Part shown: positions 23,441 through 31,025 of the stretch, piece after piece | How positions within the stretch are numbered: position 1 is the stretch's first letter | Layout of the letters: every line of letters starts with the position of its first letter | Source: CAYGTK01 sp964352775 | Lineage (GTDB): Bacteria > Bacteroidota > Bacteroidia > Chitinophagales > CAIOSU01 | Assembly (NCBI GenBank): GCA_964352775.1 | Contig: CAYGTK010000018.1 | Span: forward strand, 1-31,025 | Length of the DNA: 31,025 nt | Direction: 5' to 3' | Program-made: the position numbers and the translations under genes | The notes under the pieces: generated by a model | What the model was told of the DNA's origin: nothing | Databases searched by the model: none | Seen by the model: the letters and a program-made list of their open reading frames with translations, nothing else

Positions 23441-24229
23441 CTAGCGTACCATTAAACGAGTAGTAGCAGTATTGTTACCATCAGAAATGGTTACCAAGTA
23501 TGCACCAGCGTTCAAGTTACCTTTCTCGAAAGTAACGTTGTTAGTACCAGGAGTAGCAGTAATGCTTTCCATACGTACAGTACGACCAGTAATGTCTGTA
23601 ACGGTCATTGTGTAATCAGCGTAGTCCTTAGCAGTAAAAGTAACTGTAGCGTTGCTTAATACTGGGTTAGGGAATACATTCATACCACTTACATTAGTCA
23701 ACTCACGTACACTTACACCTTCGCAAAGAAGAGTATCACATGTTCCACCTGGAGCAATAACATTGATGAAGTAATCAAAGTTAGCAGCACCCATAGCTAC
23801 TTGGTCAATAATTTCTTGAGCTTCTCCTGATATAGGATTAGGCAACAAAGAAACTTTAACAGTTACAAAGATTCCCAACTTGTTACAACCTGCAGCAGTT
23901 GGAGTTCCTGTAATACTAATACATCCAGTTTCACCTGTCTCAAAAATATCGTTACCAGAAGAATCAGCTACCGTGTAGCTCAATCCATCAGGAACGTTAG
24001 TGATAGAGTCAACTATCAAGTACTCTACAGTAATACCAGAGATAGTAGCGAAGTTCTCAATATTGATAAAGCTGTTGTATGCAACACCTTCTTCAGGACA
24101 TGGAAGCTCTTGCCAAACTGGGTCTAGTCCAGCCTCGCCAGTACTCATTGGGATAGTACATTGAGCAGAGGCAGTGTTTATCGCAAATGCAAAAACACAT
24201 AGAAATGTTAAAAAGCTAAGTTTTTTCAT
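23441..24229 (-). CDS. Secreted protein with T9SS C-terminal sorting domain (262 aa)
   Basis: A signal peptide (1-23, ending NTASAQ) leads to a Cys-rich Ig-like region (about 45-135) with PDGLSYTV, CISITGTPTAAG and VTVKVSLL segments. This pattern also appears in the two larger genes upstream. A sorting domain of type A (about 184-262) follows: MNVFPNPV, then VTDITGRTV, the LNAGAYLVTI turn and a final TTRLMVR. Such a domain directs export through the type IX secretion system and cell-surface attachment or release. There is no enzymatic motif. It is the last of three minus-strand T9SS genes and is closed by a strong terminator. Confidence 0.85.
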   Translation of the reverse strand: MKKLSFLTFLCVFAFAINTASAQCTIPMSTGEAGLDPVWQELPCPEEGVAYNSFINIENFATISGITVEYLIVDSITNVPDGLSYTVADSSGNDIFETGETGCISITGTPTAAGCNKLGIFVTVKVSLLPNPISGEAQEIIDQVAMGAANFDYFINVIAPGGTCDTLLCEGVSVRELTNVSGMNVFPNPVLSNATVTFTAKDYADYTMTVTDITGRTVRMESITATPGTNNVTFEKGNLNAGAYLVTISDGNNTATTRLMVR

Positions 24230-24283
24230 TGTTCAAATGATTTTAAGGTTTAGTTAATTCTTCCAACGAAGATAAGAAACGCA

Positions 24284-26176
24284 TTACTTACTGATGAATA
24301 ATTTTTTAGTTATCCTCACATCATCTGTAAGCAATTGTAGTAAATAAAGTCCACTAGGCAGGGTTTCTAGCTCTAATCTTGTGTTTTCAGCAGCTTTCAC
24401 TTCTGACATGATAATGACATTACCCACCACATCGGTTAAAACAATTGAACCATTTTGTACGTTGTCGGGCACTTCTACAGATACCCAACTACTTGCTGGG
24501 TTAGGGTAAAGCTTAATGCTATTAGCATTTATTAATGCTATACTGGTGGTCGTATCTGGTAACGAATCAACCACAAACGGTATGGATAGCTTAGCACATT
24601 CGCCATTATTTATAAACTCTACTTGGTAGCTACCTAAACCTAAAAAGTCGAGTACGGTAGTAGTAGCATTTGGTATTGGTGTACCATTAAAGTACCACTG
24701 CACACTATCAGCCGATGAGCCGTTAGTGGTAAATATTTGATCAAATGTTGGCGTGGCATTCAGTTTAGGGTCGTTCGGTAAGGGTACATAACGCACATTT
24801 CTGAAATTAGAAGTTGTTCTACAACCACCTTCTTTGGCGGTTACTTCTACTTTATACGACCCACTATTTGATGGGCGAAGTAAGCTGTCCGCCTCTCCTG
24901 CCAAAAATGCGGTATCTCTAAACCATCTGATAGTATAGTCTACTGTATCAAAAGGTACGTAAAGCACTATCTCCTCTCCACCACATACGGTGTCTTCTCC
25001 TAAGTTAGCTATACCAGCCAAGTTCGGACTGCTGAAAACGCTAATAGCGCTTGAATCAATAAAACTCAACACATTGGTAGCTTGCTTGGCAATGGTGAAT
25101 TCAAAAGTAAGCCCAGAACTAGTAAAGGTTTGACTAAATGTACCTTCAGAGGTGAAAGTGAAAGTTGCAGAGCCTGCAACATCATCGGCATTACCAACGC
25201 AATCCTCATCTGTAATAGTAAATGAAAAAGCTTGGTCTTCAAGGGTGATATTCAACCCCGACCATGATGGTGTAAGCTGATTGGTTTTTACTGAAGAAGT
25301 AAAATTTAAGTTCGATCCATTAACAAAACTAAAGAACAGGTCGCTATCATTAAGTTTTGAAAAACCAATGCCAGGTATACCAATACCATCGCATATAGAT
25401 TCTTGGAAAAACCAATTCCCACTATTACTAGTAACGTTCACGTCGGTTAATACATACTCAAATGAAGTAACTTCTAATTCAGGAGAATACTCTCCCTGCT
25501 GACCATATACTATGCCATTGGCAGTAGTACCTGTAGCGGTTTGTCCATTATCAAAGTTCCACACATACTCAAATGGAGTAAGCAATGGGTCGCTACTAAT
25601 AATAGGCGTTTCAAAATCTACCGTAATTGAGTCGCAACCACTTGCAGGGAAGAAAGTGAACCCACTATTTCCACCTGATGGAGGTAATACCTCTATGGTG
25701 AACGTTTCAGAATTCCCTTGACTGGTGTTCCCTATAACGGGTACATCACTCACAAAACCAGTAGTGTTTAAAGTAACCGTATACATTCCAGGTGCGGCAA
25801 ATGTTGTTCCACATATCTTAAAGCAGTTCAATTGCGAAGCGGGAGGGTTTCTGCTCGGATAAGCGGTATTACCCGGAAAACCTAAAGTAATATCTAAACC
25901 TGCAGGTAAGCCCGAGTAACTATCATAGCGAACAGAATCTAAGGTTACGGTAACACTACCCTGAGATGGTCGGTTATTCGCATAGAACGAAATATCCTGA
26001 TCGTAAGGTTGACCAACTGTTGCTGGCAGAATATTGGCTGAGCAAAGCCCACCATTACTTCCCGCTTGTTGTGATGCGCAAGCAGGGTCGGCAACACAAG
26101 TAGGGCAATTGGTATTGAACTGCGCAAAAAGTGCAGTAGTGCATAGCATTATACTTAGTACTATAATACTCTTCAT
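24284..26176 (-). CDS. Secreted T9SS protein with Ig-like, PKD and C2-like regions (630 aa)
   Basis: Signal peptide about 1-18 (ending ALFAQ). An Ig-like Cys-containing domain (about 50-165; SGLPAGLDITL, CFKICGTTFAAPGMYTVTL) is followed by a PKD domain (about 170-240; VDFETP, YVWNFDNGQTATG, GEYSPELEV). Next is a block (about 240-345) sharing long stretches with the upstream gene, including WFFQESICDGIGIPG, DSDLFFSF, TPSWSGLNITL and DEDCVGNADDVAG, which I read as a C2-like fold. An Ig-like region (about 390-545) and a T9SS sorting domain (about 553-630; IKLYPNPASSW, LPSGLYLLQL, KKLFISK) end the protein. It was probably made by duplication with the 884-residue gene 30 bases upstream and is likely a surface or matrix protein that binds ligand or cells. 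Confidence 0.82.
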   Translation of the reverse strand: MKSIIVLSIMLCTTALFAQFNTNCPTCVADPACASQQAGSNGGLCSANILPATVGQPYDQDISFYANNRPSQGSVTVTLDSVRYDSYSGLPAGLDITLGFPGNTAYPSRNPPASQLNCFKICGTTFAAPGMYTVTLNTTGFVSDVPVIGNTSQGNSETFTIEVLPPSGGNSGFTFFPASGCDSITVDFETPIISSDPLLTPFEYVWNFDNGQTATGTTANGIVYGQQGEYSPELEVTSFEYVLTDVNVTSNSGNWFFQESICDGIGIPGIGFSKLNDSDLFFSFVNGSNLNFTSSVKTNQLTPSWSGLNITLEDQAFSFTITDEDCVGNADDVAGSATFTFTSEGTFSQTFTSSGLTFEFTIAKQATNVLSFIDSSAISVFSSPNLAGIANLGEDTVCGGEEIVLYVPFDTVDYTIRWFRDTAFLAGEADSLLRPSNSGSYKVEVTAKEGGCRTTSNFRNVRYVPLPNDPKLNATPTFDQIFTTNGSSADSVQWYFNGTPIPNATTTVLDFLGLGSYQVEFINNGECAKLSIPFVVDSLPDTTTSIALINANSIKLYPNPASSWVSVEVPDNVQNGSIVLTDVVGNVIIMSEVKAAENTRLELETLPSGLYLLQLLTDDVRITKKLFISK

Positions 26177-26206
26177 ATCATTCTACTTTTTTGGCTAAAG
26201 CCTAAT

Positions 26207-28861
26207 TTATCTAACTATCAGTTTCAATGTAGTTCGAGATGCCTCGCTAGTGAGGGTTACAAAGTAAATTCCGGCATCAGCTCCAGTAATATCTATTTGC
26301 TGCTCAAATGAGCCAATAGCACCATTACTGTTCAAGCTCTCTGTATATAGCGTTCTGCCTAGTATATCGTTAACGGCAACATTAACTACTTCACCAATTT
26401 GCATATCACCAGTTACAGTAAATGTTCCTTGGTTAGGGTTTGGATAAACCACTACATTATTGAAAGCTTGAATGTTCTCAATTCCATCTGGGCAATCATT
26501 AAAGTTGAAACTTACTGGTGTTCCATATCCAGCACAACCAGGGTCTACTGTAGGGAAACCTGCTGGTAATGGCGGTATTTCAAGATCTAAACCTTGAGAT
26601 CCTCCAGGGGCTATAGTAATGTTTATACCATCAATATCTACCACCTGATCTTGTGTAAGCAGCGGGCATGTGTCCGACTCTACAATTACTTGGAACGCTG
26701 GTATGGTAACCGTAAGGCTTCCAGTTCCTGTATTAGTAGCAGCAATAGACCATGTTCCGTTAGGGTCGCCTTCATACAAGCTAGTTAAAGGAATACAAGG
26801 CAATCCTCCTAATAACTGAATTAGCGATGGTGTAATTTCCGTTCCACTAGGTAGTCCGAAGAAGTCTAACACATCCACCGTTTGCCCATTAGGGAAGGTG
26901 AATAGTAATGGATTGATTATCCAATCTGTTCCACTAAGCACTGGGCATATTTCAGCGAAAGGAGCGCAACCCTGTACAGTATCCCATACTATAGGTTCTA
27001 CTACAGGTGCTTCGGCAACAAATGGAGTTAAATAATAGTCGCCATCAGTTAAGCCTAAGTCACAAGGGCTTATTAATATGCCACCAGTGCTATCACTTAA
27101 GAAAATAAGATCGTTTGCAGAGGCTGTTTGTACCGCAGCATCGTTATCTAATAGTCCATCAGCTAAAGGCGAGACAGCCCAAGCTACAATAGTACCGCCT
27201 TTAATGCTGAAGCCTTGGCTTTCTGCACTTATCACTTTACTGTTACAACAATCAACGGAATTCGATGATAATGCAGTTGCTTCACCTGCTATACACAAGG
27301 TGAAAGGTGCAGATGTAGAGCTACAACCAACTGGGCTAGTTAAAGTAACTGTATATGGGCCTGCCGTAGGTAAGCTAGTAAGTGTTGAACTATTGGCGCC
27401 GACTAGTGGCTGCCCATCTAAGAACCATTGGATATCAAAACTTCCAGCATTACCAACCTGCAGTGTGCCGGTAGTTCCATCATATGTTAAAAATGGTGCC
27501 GGCGGGGCTGGTGTTGATGTTACAGTAAAAGGAGTGGATAGGTTCGGGCAAAAATTGGTTGTGTCGCGTATCTGCACACTGAAAGCGCCTGAACTACTTA
27601 CTACTAGCGTTCTATTTGTTTCACCACTTAATATAGTGGTATCATTCTCAAACCATTGGTAGCTATCAGCTAAAGTAGAAGTAAGCGTTATAGTCTCACC
27701 AACACAGATAGTATCGCTTTTATTAGCTGTAACGAAAGGAAGCCCTGGTTTGCCAAATACATTTATAGTATCAGTAAACACAAGTGTATCAATAGGAACG
27801 GTTATGAAGGTTAGCTGCACCTGAACGCCTGTACCGTAGTTAAAAGTAACTACACCCGGACCTGTGAAGGTGAAAGCACTATTACCGGCAAGGTCATCAG
27901 CATTACCCGCACAATCTTCATCTGACATGCTAAAGAAAAGAGAAGTTTGCGTTACTGGAATTCCTAAGTTACCCCAGCTAGGTCGTAGCTGGTCTGTTTT
28001 TGTAGAAGAGCGGAAAGTACCACCTTGCGTAAATTCAAAGTAGAGGTCAGAATCACTCAGTTTACTAAATCCTAAACCCGGTATACCAATACCATCACAT
28101 ATCGATTCTTGGAAAAACCAGTTTCCCGAGTTGCTGGTCACATTTACTTCATTAAGTTGTTGTTGGAATTCAACAATGGTCAATTCTGAAACGTAGTTGC
28201 CAGCCGAAGGATATACTACACTGTTAACTATTTTACCCGTAGCAGTTTGCGAATTACCAAGATCCCAGAAATACTCATAAGGCTGAAGCGTAAGGTTTGT
28301 TCCCGGAATAGGGATATTAGATTCGAAATCAACAGTTAAAGGTTCACAACCAGACACTGGAGTGAAAGAGTAACCTGCATTTCCACCAGGAGCTCCTTGA
28401 ACTATTACAGTAATTGGAATGGTTAACCCTTGGCTTTGACCTACTGCCGTACCACGTACATTAACACTTACAGGATAAGTGCCTGGACTAGAGAAGGTGG
28501 TTCCGCAGGCCTGTACACATGCATATCTATAACTACTAGGGTTATAGCTACAGCCTGACTGCCCACCAGTAGCATCACAAGTCCAAGTTAGACCTGAAGG
28601 AAATCCGCTTACACTCAAAATATCAATACTACTTACATTAACAGTTAATCCACCTACATTGAACTGACGTGGAAGTAAAGCATGTATAGTAGTATCTAAA
28701 GGAACTGCCTGAGTAACGTAAACCGTATCGGTACTTAAACCAAGGTCGGTACTTGCAGGGTTAGGTGGAAAAAAACTAGGGTCAGGCGTACAAGTAGTAC
28801 ACTGTGCCTGAGCAGCATAGAAGCTAGCAGTTAATAAAAGTAGAGTGAATAGCCTTTTCAT
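26207..28861 (-). CDS. Large secreted T9SS protein with Ig-like, PKD and C2-like regions (884 aa)
   Basis: Signal peptide 1-20 (AAQAQ). It shares the same N-terminal order as the 630-residue protein downstream: Ig-like domain (about 45-150; GFPSGLTWTCD, ACVQACGTTFSSPGTYPVSV), PKD domain (about 160-232; VDFES, YFWDLGNSQTATG, GNYVSELTI) and C2-like block (about 230-335; WFFQESICDGIGIPG, SDSDLYFEF, RPSWGNLGIPV, DEDCAGNADDLAG). Two Ig-like repeats follow (about 370-525), then a region seen only here, with Cys and Gly-rich segments and a WSIAATNTGTGSLTVTI motif near 700, which resembles a proprotein-convertase P-domain or beta-sandwich module. The T9SS sorting domain covers about 805-884 (VVVYPNPNQGTFTV, AGIYFVTL, TLKLIVR). 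It is the first gene of the minus-strand secreted cluster, divergent from the TonB receptor. Confidence 0.82.
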   Translation of the reverse strand: MKRLFTLLLLTASFYAAQAQCTTCTPDPSFFPPNPASTDLGLSTDTVYVTQAVPLDTTIHALLPRQFNVGGLTVNVSSIDILSVSGFPSGLTWTCDATGGQSGCSYNPSSYRYACVQACGTTFSSPGTYPVSVNVRGTAVGQSQGLTIPITVIVQGAPGGNAGYSFTPVSGCEPLTVDFESNIPIPGTNLTLQPYEYFWDLGNSQTATGKIVNSVVYPSAGNYVSELTIVEFQQQLNEVNVTSNSGNWFFQESICDGIGIPGLGFSKLSDSDLYFEFTQGGTFRSSTKTDQLRPSWGNLGIPVTQTSLFFSMSDEDCAGNADDLAGNSAFTFTGPGVVTFNYGTGVQVQLTFITVPIDTLVFTDTINVFGKPGLPFVTANKSDTICVGETITLTSTLADSYQWFENDTTILSGETNRTLVVSSSGAFSVQIRDTTNFCPNLSTPFTVTSTPAPPAPFLTYDGTTGTLQVGNAGSFDIQWFLDGQPLVGANSSTLTSLPTAGPYTVTLTSPVGCSSTSAPFTLCIAGEATALSSNSVDCCNSKVISAESQGFSIKGGTIVAWAVSPLADGLLDNDAAVQTASANDLIFLSDSTGGILISPCDLGLTDGDYYLTPFVAEAPVVEPIVWDTVQGCAPFAEICPVLSGTDWIINPLLFTFPNGQTVDVLDFFGLPSGTEITPSLIQLLGGLPCIPLTSLYEGDPNGTWSIAATNTGTGSLTVTIPAFQVIVESDTCPLLTQDQVVDIDGINITIAPGGSQGLDLEIPPLPAGFPTVDPGCAGYGTPVSFNFNDCPDGIENIQAFNNVVVYPNPNQGTFTVTGDMQIGEVVNVAVNDILGRTLYTESLNSNGAIGSFEQQIDITGADAGIYFVTLTSEASRTTLKLIVR

Positions 28862-29129
28862 TATATCTGGTTTTCAGCGGGGGAAACTACAAAATATATC
28901 AATGTTAGCAGGTTAACAATTGTAGACCATTATGCTGCAACTGTTCACATTCGCTAACAAATTCTGAATAAAGATAAGACAAATGGTAAGTATCGGTACT
29001 GCTACAAGGTGTCATATTCATGCAATACTAGCCGCCATTCCTTTTTTGCGAATAAAATATATCTTTGTCCCTTTCTCAGATCAAGTACTTTGTAACCCAT
29101 TTGTGTTAGCAAGAAAACCCCAGACCAAT
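28862..29129. promoter_or_regulatory. Divergent intergenic region
   Basis: This 268-base AT-rich spacer separates the T9SS protein gene (minus) from the TonB-dependent receptor gene (plus) and must carry both promoters. On the plus strand TATCTTTG (29060-29067) is an exact -7 match 62 bases before the ATG, leaving a leader of about 55 bases. On the minus strand a near-match (TATATTTTG) lies about 30 bases before the start. No convincing riboswitch, tRNA or small ORF is seen. Confidence 0.45.
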
Positions 29130-31025
29130 ATGAAACGGATCGATCTTGTAATTTTTTTCCTTTTCCTATCAGCAGTATGTTTTGCCCAGAACGCCACCAT
29201 TACTGGAACAGTAATTAATGAGGATAGTGGTGACCCTATCCCATTTGCTAACATCTATTCCAAAACTGATGCTACTATTGGAGCTTCTACGGACTTTGAT
29301 GGCAAGTATGAACTTTCAGTACCTGCCGGTACTTATGAATTAACATTTTCCACCATTGAATTTGGCGAAACGGATAGAAAGGTAACTGTTGCTAGTGGAG
29401 AGACTAAAGATGTATCTGTAGTTATTGTTCCCAAAGCACAAGAGCTTGGAACTATTGTAGTAAAATCTAGCAAGTATGCTAAACCAATTGAAGAGATAAC
29501 AACTTCATTGGAGATAATTAGGCCGAACGTAATTCAAAACAAAGCATCCACTGATGTTACTACTGCATTAGAGCAGGCACCCGGCCTTACTATTGTAGAT
29601 AATGAACCACAACTACGTGGTGGTAGCGGATATAGTTTTGGAGCTGGTAGCCGTGTAATGATATTATTAGATGACCTACCATTGCTTTCAGGTGATGCTG
29701 GTCGACCAAGTTGGGGGTATATTCCTTTTGAGAATATCGAACAAATAGAGATCTTGAAAGGTGCATCATCAGTATTGTACGGGTCATCTGCACTAAATGG
29801 TGTGATAAACATCCGTACTGCCTACCCTACTTCTACTCCGAAAACGGTTTTTACTTTTAACACTGGTGTTTGGACGGCACCGAAACGTAGTGCAGCCAAT
29901 TGGTGGGGTGACCAACCCCCAGGCTACACTAGTATAAGCTTCCTTCATTCCAGGAAATTGAATGACTATTTCAGCTTTACCATTGGTGGTAACATATATG
30001 TAGAGCGTGGCTTTACAGGTCCAGAGTATTATGGTTTATTAGCCGATACTGTTGGGTTTTTAGATTTTGGTCCTAATGGAGGTAATCCAGTTCCAATTAT
30101 TGGAGAAGATTCTATTCCTATCACAAGAGGTCCGGGTACCTTCGAGAATCGTGCACGTATCAATTTCACTACCCGATTTAAAGCTAAAAACGTAAAAGGC
30201 CTATCATATGGGTTTAACGGTATTTTTGCTTACTCTCGTTCTGCAAGTTCATTGCTTTGGGGAGATAATAATCACGGATTGTATTTATCGTTCCCTGGTT
30301 CGGTAACGCAAACACGTCAACCACAAATGAACTTTGACCCGTACGTGAAGTACTTTGATAATCGTGGAAACACCCATAGCTTCAACTCACGTGTATACTA
30401 CTTGAATAATGACAACGATAACAATCAAGCCAACAGTAACTTGATAATGTACGGTGAATACCGTTATCTAAGAAGATTTAAGAATATTAGCGACTTCACC
30501 ATCTCAGTAGGTGGTATGGGTCAGCATGTTATTGGTAACTCTGAGTTATTCTCAGGAAGTGATACTGCTGGTGCAGTTAATAGAACACAAACTAACACAG
30601 CTGTATACGCCCAATTAGATAAGAAATTTTGGGGGCGTTTAACTTTAGTATTAGGAGGTCGATTTGAATACTTTAAAGAAGGTGATAATACTGATAACGA
30701 ACCTATCTTCCGCTTTGGTGCCAATGTTAAAGCTGCTGAAGCTACTTATTTCCGTGGCTCTTTCGGTCAAGGTTTCCGTTTCCCTACCATTGCTGAAAAA
30801 TACATTGCTACAAACATTGGTGGGGTGCCTATTTTTACTAATTCTGAATTACGTCCAGAGAAAGCATGGAACGCCGAGCTAGGTGTTAAGCAAGGAATTA
30901 AGATCGGTAAATTTTTAGGATATCTTGATCTAGCAGGTTTCGTAGCACAGTACAGCGATTACATTGAATTTATTGCATCACAATGGCTACCATTCGATCT
31001 GAACCGCGGTGAAGGGATCTTTGAG
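29130..31025 (+). CDS. TonB-dependent outer-membrane receptor, C-terminus cut by window edge
   Basis: From ATG 29130 there are 632 codons without a stop to the window end. A signal peptide (about 1-20, ending VCFAQ) is followed by a carboxypeptidase-regulatory-like domain (about 22-100; ATITGTVINEDSGDPIPFANI, TDFDGKYELSVPAG), typical of SusC- and FecA-like receptors of Bacteroidota. A plug domain (about 120-230; VTTALEQAPGLTIV, LRGGSGYSFG, VMILLDDLPLLSGDAG, NIEQIEILKGASSVLYGSSALNGVINI) and beta-barrel strands come next. The EILKGASSVLYGSSALNGVI signature is characteristic. Such receptors take up substrates such as siderophores, vitamins or glycans across the outer membrane by TonB energy. No SusD-like gene follows inside the window, so the substrate is unknown; cobalamin- or siderophore-type receptors are as likely as glycan ones. 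Confidence 0.93.
   Translation, partial: MKRIDLVIFFLFLSAVCFAQNATITGTVINEDSGDPIPFANIYSKTDATIGASTDFDGKYELSVPAGTYELTFSTIEFGETDRKVTVASGETKDVSVVIVPKAQELGTIVVKSSKYAKPIEEITTSLEIIRPNVIQNKASTDVTTALEQAPGLTIVDNEPQLRGGSGYSFGAGSRVMILLDDLPLLSGDAGRPSWGYIPFENIEQIEILKGASSVLYGSSALNGVINIRTAYPTSTPKTVFTFNTGVWTAPKRSAANWWGDQPPGYTSISFLHSRKLNDYFSFTIGGNIYVERGFTGPEYYGLLADTVGFLDFGPNGGNPVPIIGEDSIPITRGPGTFENRARINFTTRFKAKNVKGLSYGFNGIFAYSRSASSLLWGDNNHGLYLSFPGSVTQTRQPQMNFDPYVKYFDNRGNTHSFNSRVYYLNNDNDNNQANSNLIMYGEYRYLRRFKNISDFTISVGGMGQHVIGNSELFSGSDTAGAVNRTQTNTAVYAQLDKKFWGRLTLVLGGRFEYFKEGDNTDNEPIFRFGANVKAAEATYFRGSFGQGFRFPTIAEKYIATNIGGVPIFTNSELRPEKAWNAELGVKQGIKIGKFLGYLDLAGFVAQYSDYIEFIASQWLPFDLNRGEGIFE

Noticed and set aside
27078..27662. 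194-codon plus-strand open frame
   Set aside because: Antisense to the 884-residue T9SS gene, which has a signal peptide, recognisable domains and a sorting domain; the antisense product has none.
25371..28145. Near-identical DNA block shared by the two large T9SS genes, as a possible mobile or recombination repeat
   Set aside because: The similarity follows the protein (shared WFFQESICDGIGIPG region) with many third-position changes; it is paralogous coding sequence and not a mobile repeat.

Overview
The window is a 31 kb piece of a chromosome from a member of the Bacteroidota, probably an environmental, free-living lineage. Three kinds of evidence support this. Several secreted proteins end in type IX secretion (T9SS) C-terminal sorting domains. 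A surface lipoprotein carries an acidic SCEDE-type export signal, and there is a CarboxypepD_reg/TonB-dependent receptor. Exact TAnnTTTG promoter elements, typical of the phylum, lie just upstream of several start codons. The genus cannot be fixed from this sequence. No tRNA, rRNA, CRISPR array, insertion sequence or prophage was seen. One 10-N assembly gap (11761-11770) interrupts a gene.

Layout. At 1-2543 (minus) are peptide chain release factor 3 (prfC, cut by the window edge) and, upstream of it, an ATP-grasp enzyme. At 2544-3062 are a 59-codon small gene and two strong minus-strand terminators. From 3063 to 9165 lies a signalling cluster: a stand-alone receiver protein on the minus strand, then a divergent five-gene plus-strand run of ThiF/E1-like enzyme, GNAT-like acyltransferase, 7TMR-DISM histidine kinase, receiver-histidine kinase and CheY-like receiver, with overlaps or short gaps. 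A duplicated beta-helix lipoprotein (9242-10414, minus), a gap-interrupted helical protein (10547-12017, plus) and a large hybrid kinase with receiver and Hpt domains (12007-14736, minus) follow.

From 14881 to 22247 is a housekeeping block: gyrA, a TPR exported protein, prmC (minus), and a translationally coupled set of ribD, a DMT transporter and a YigZ/IMPACT protein. From 22248 to 28861 (minus) are four exported proteins, three of them T9SS cargo with related N-terminal domains. Two of these share a PKD domain followed by a block that I read as a C2-like calcium-binding domain. A divergent TonB-dependent receptor (29130 onward) runs off the right edge.

The most interesting unit is 3063-9165. 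Two enzymes that could make or attach a small acyl/adenylate-activated product are coupled to a phosphorelay whose sensor is of the ligand-binding 7TMR-DISM type. None of the receivers in the cluster has a DNA-binding output domain. A self-contained signal synthesis and sensing module is a reasonable but unproven hypothesis.
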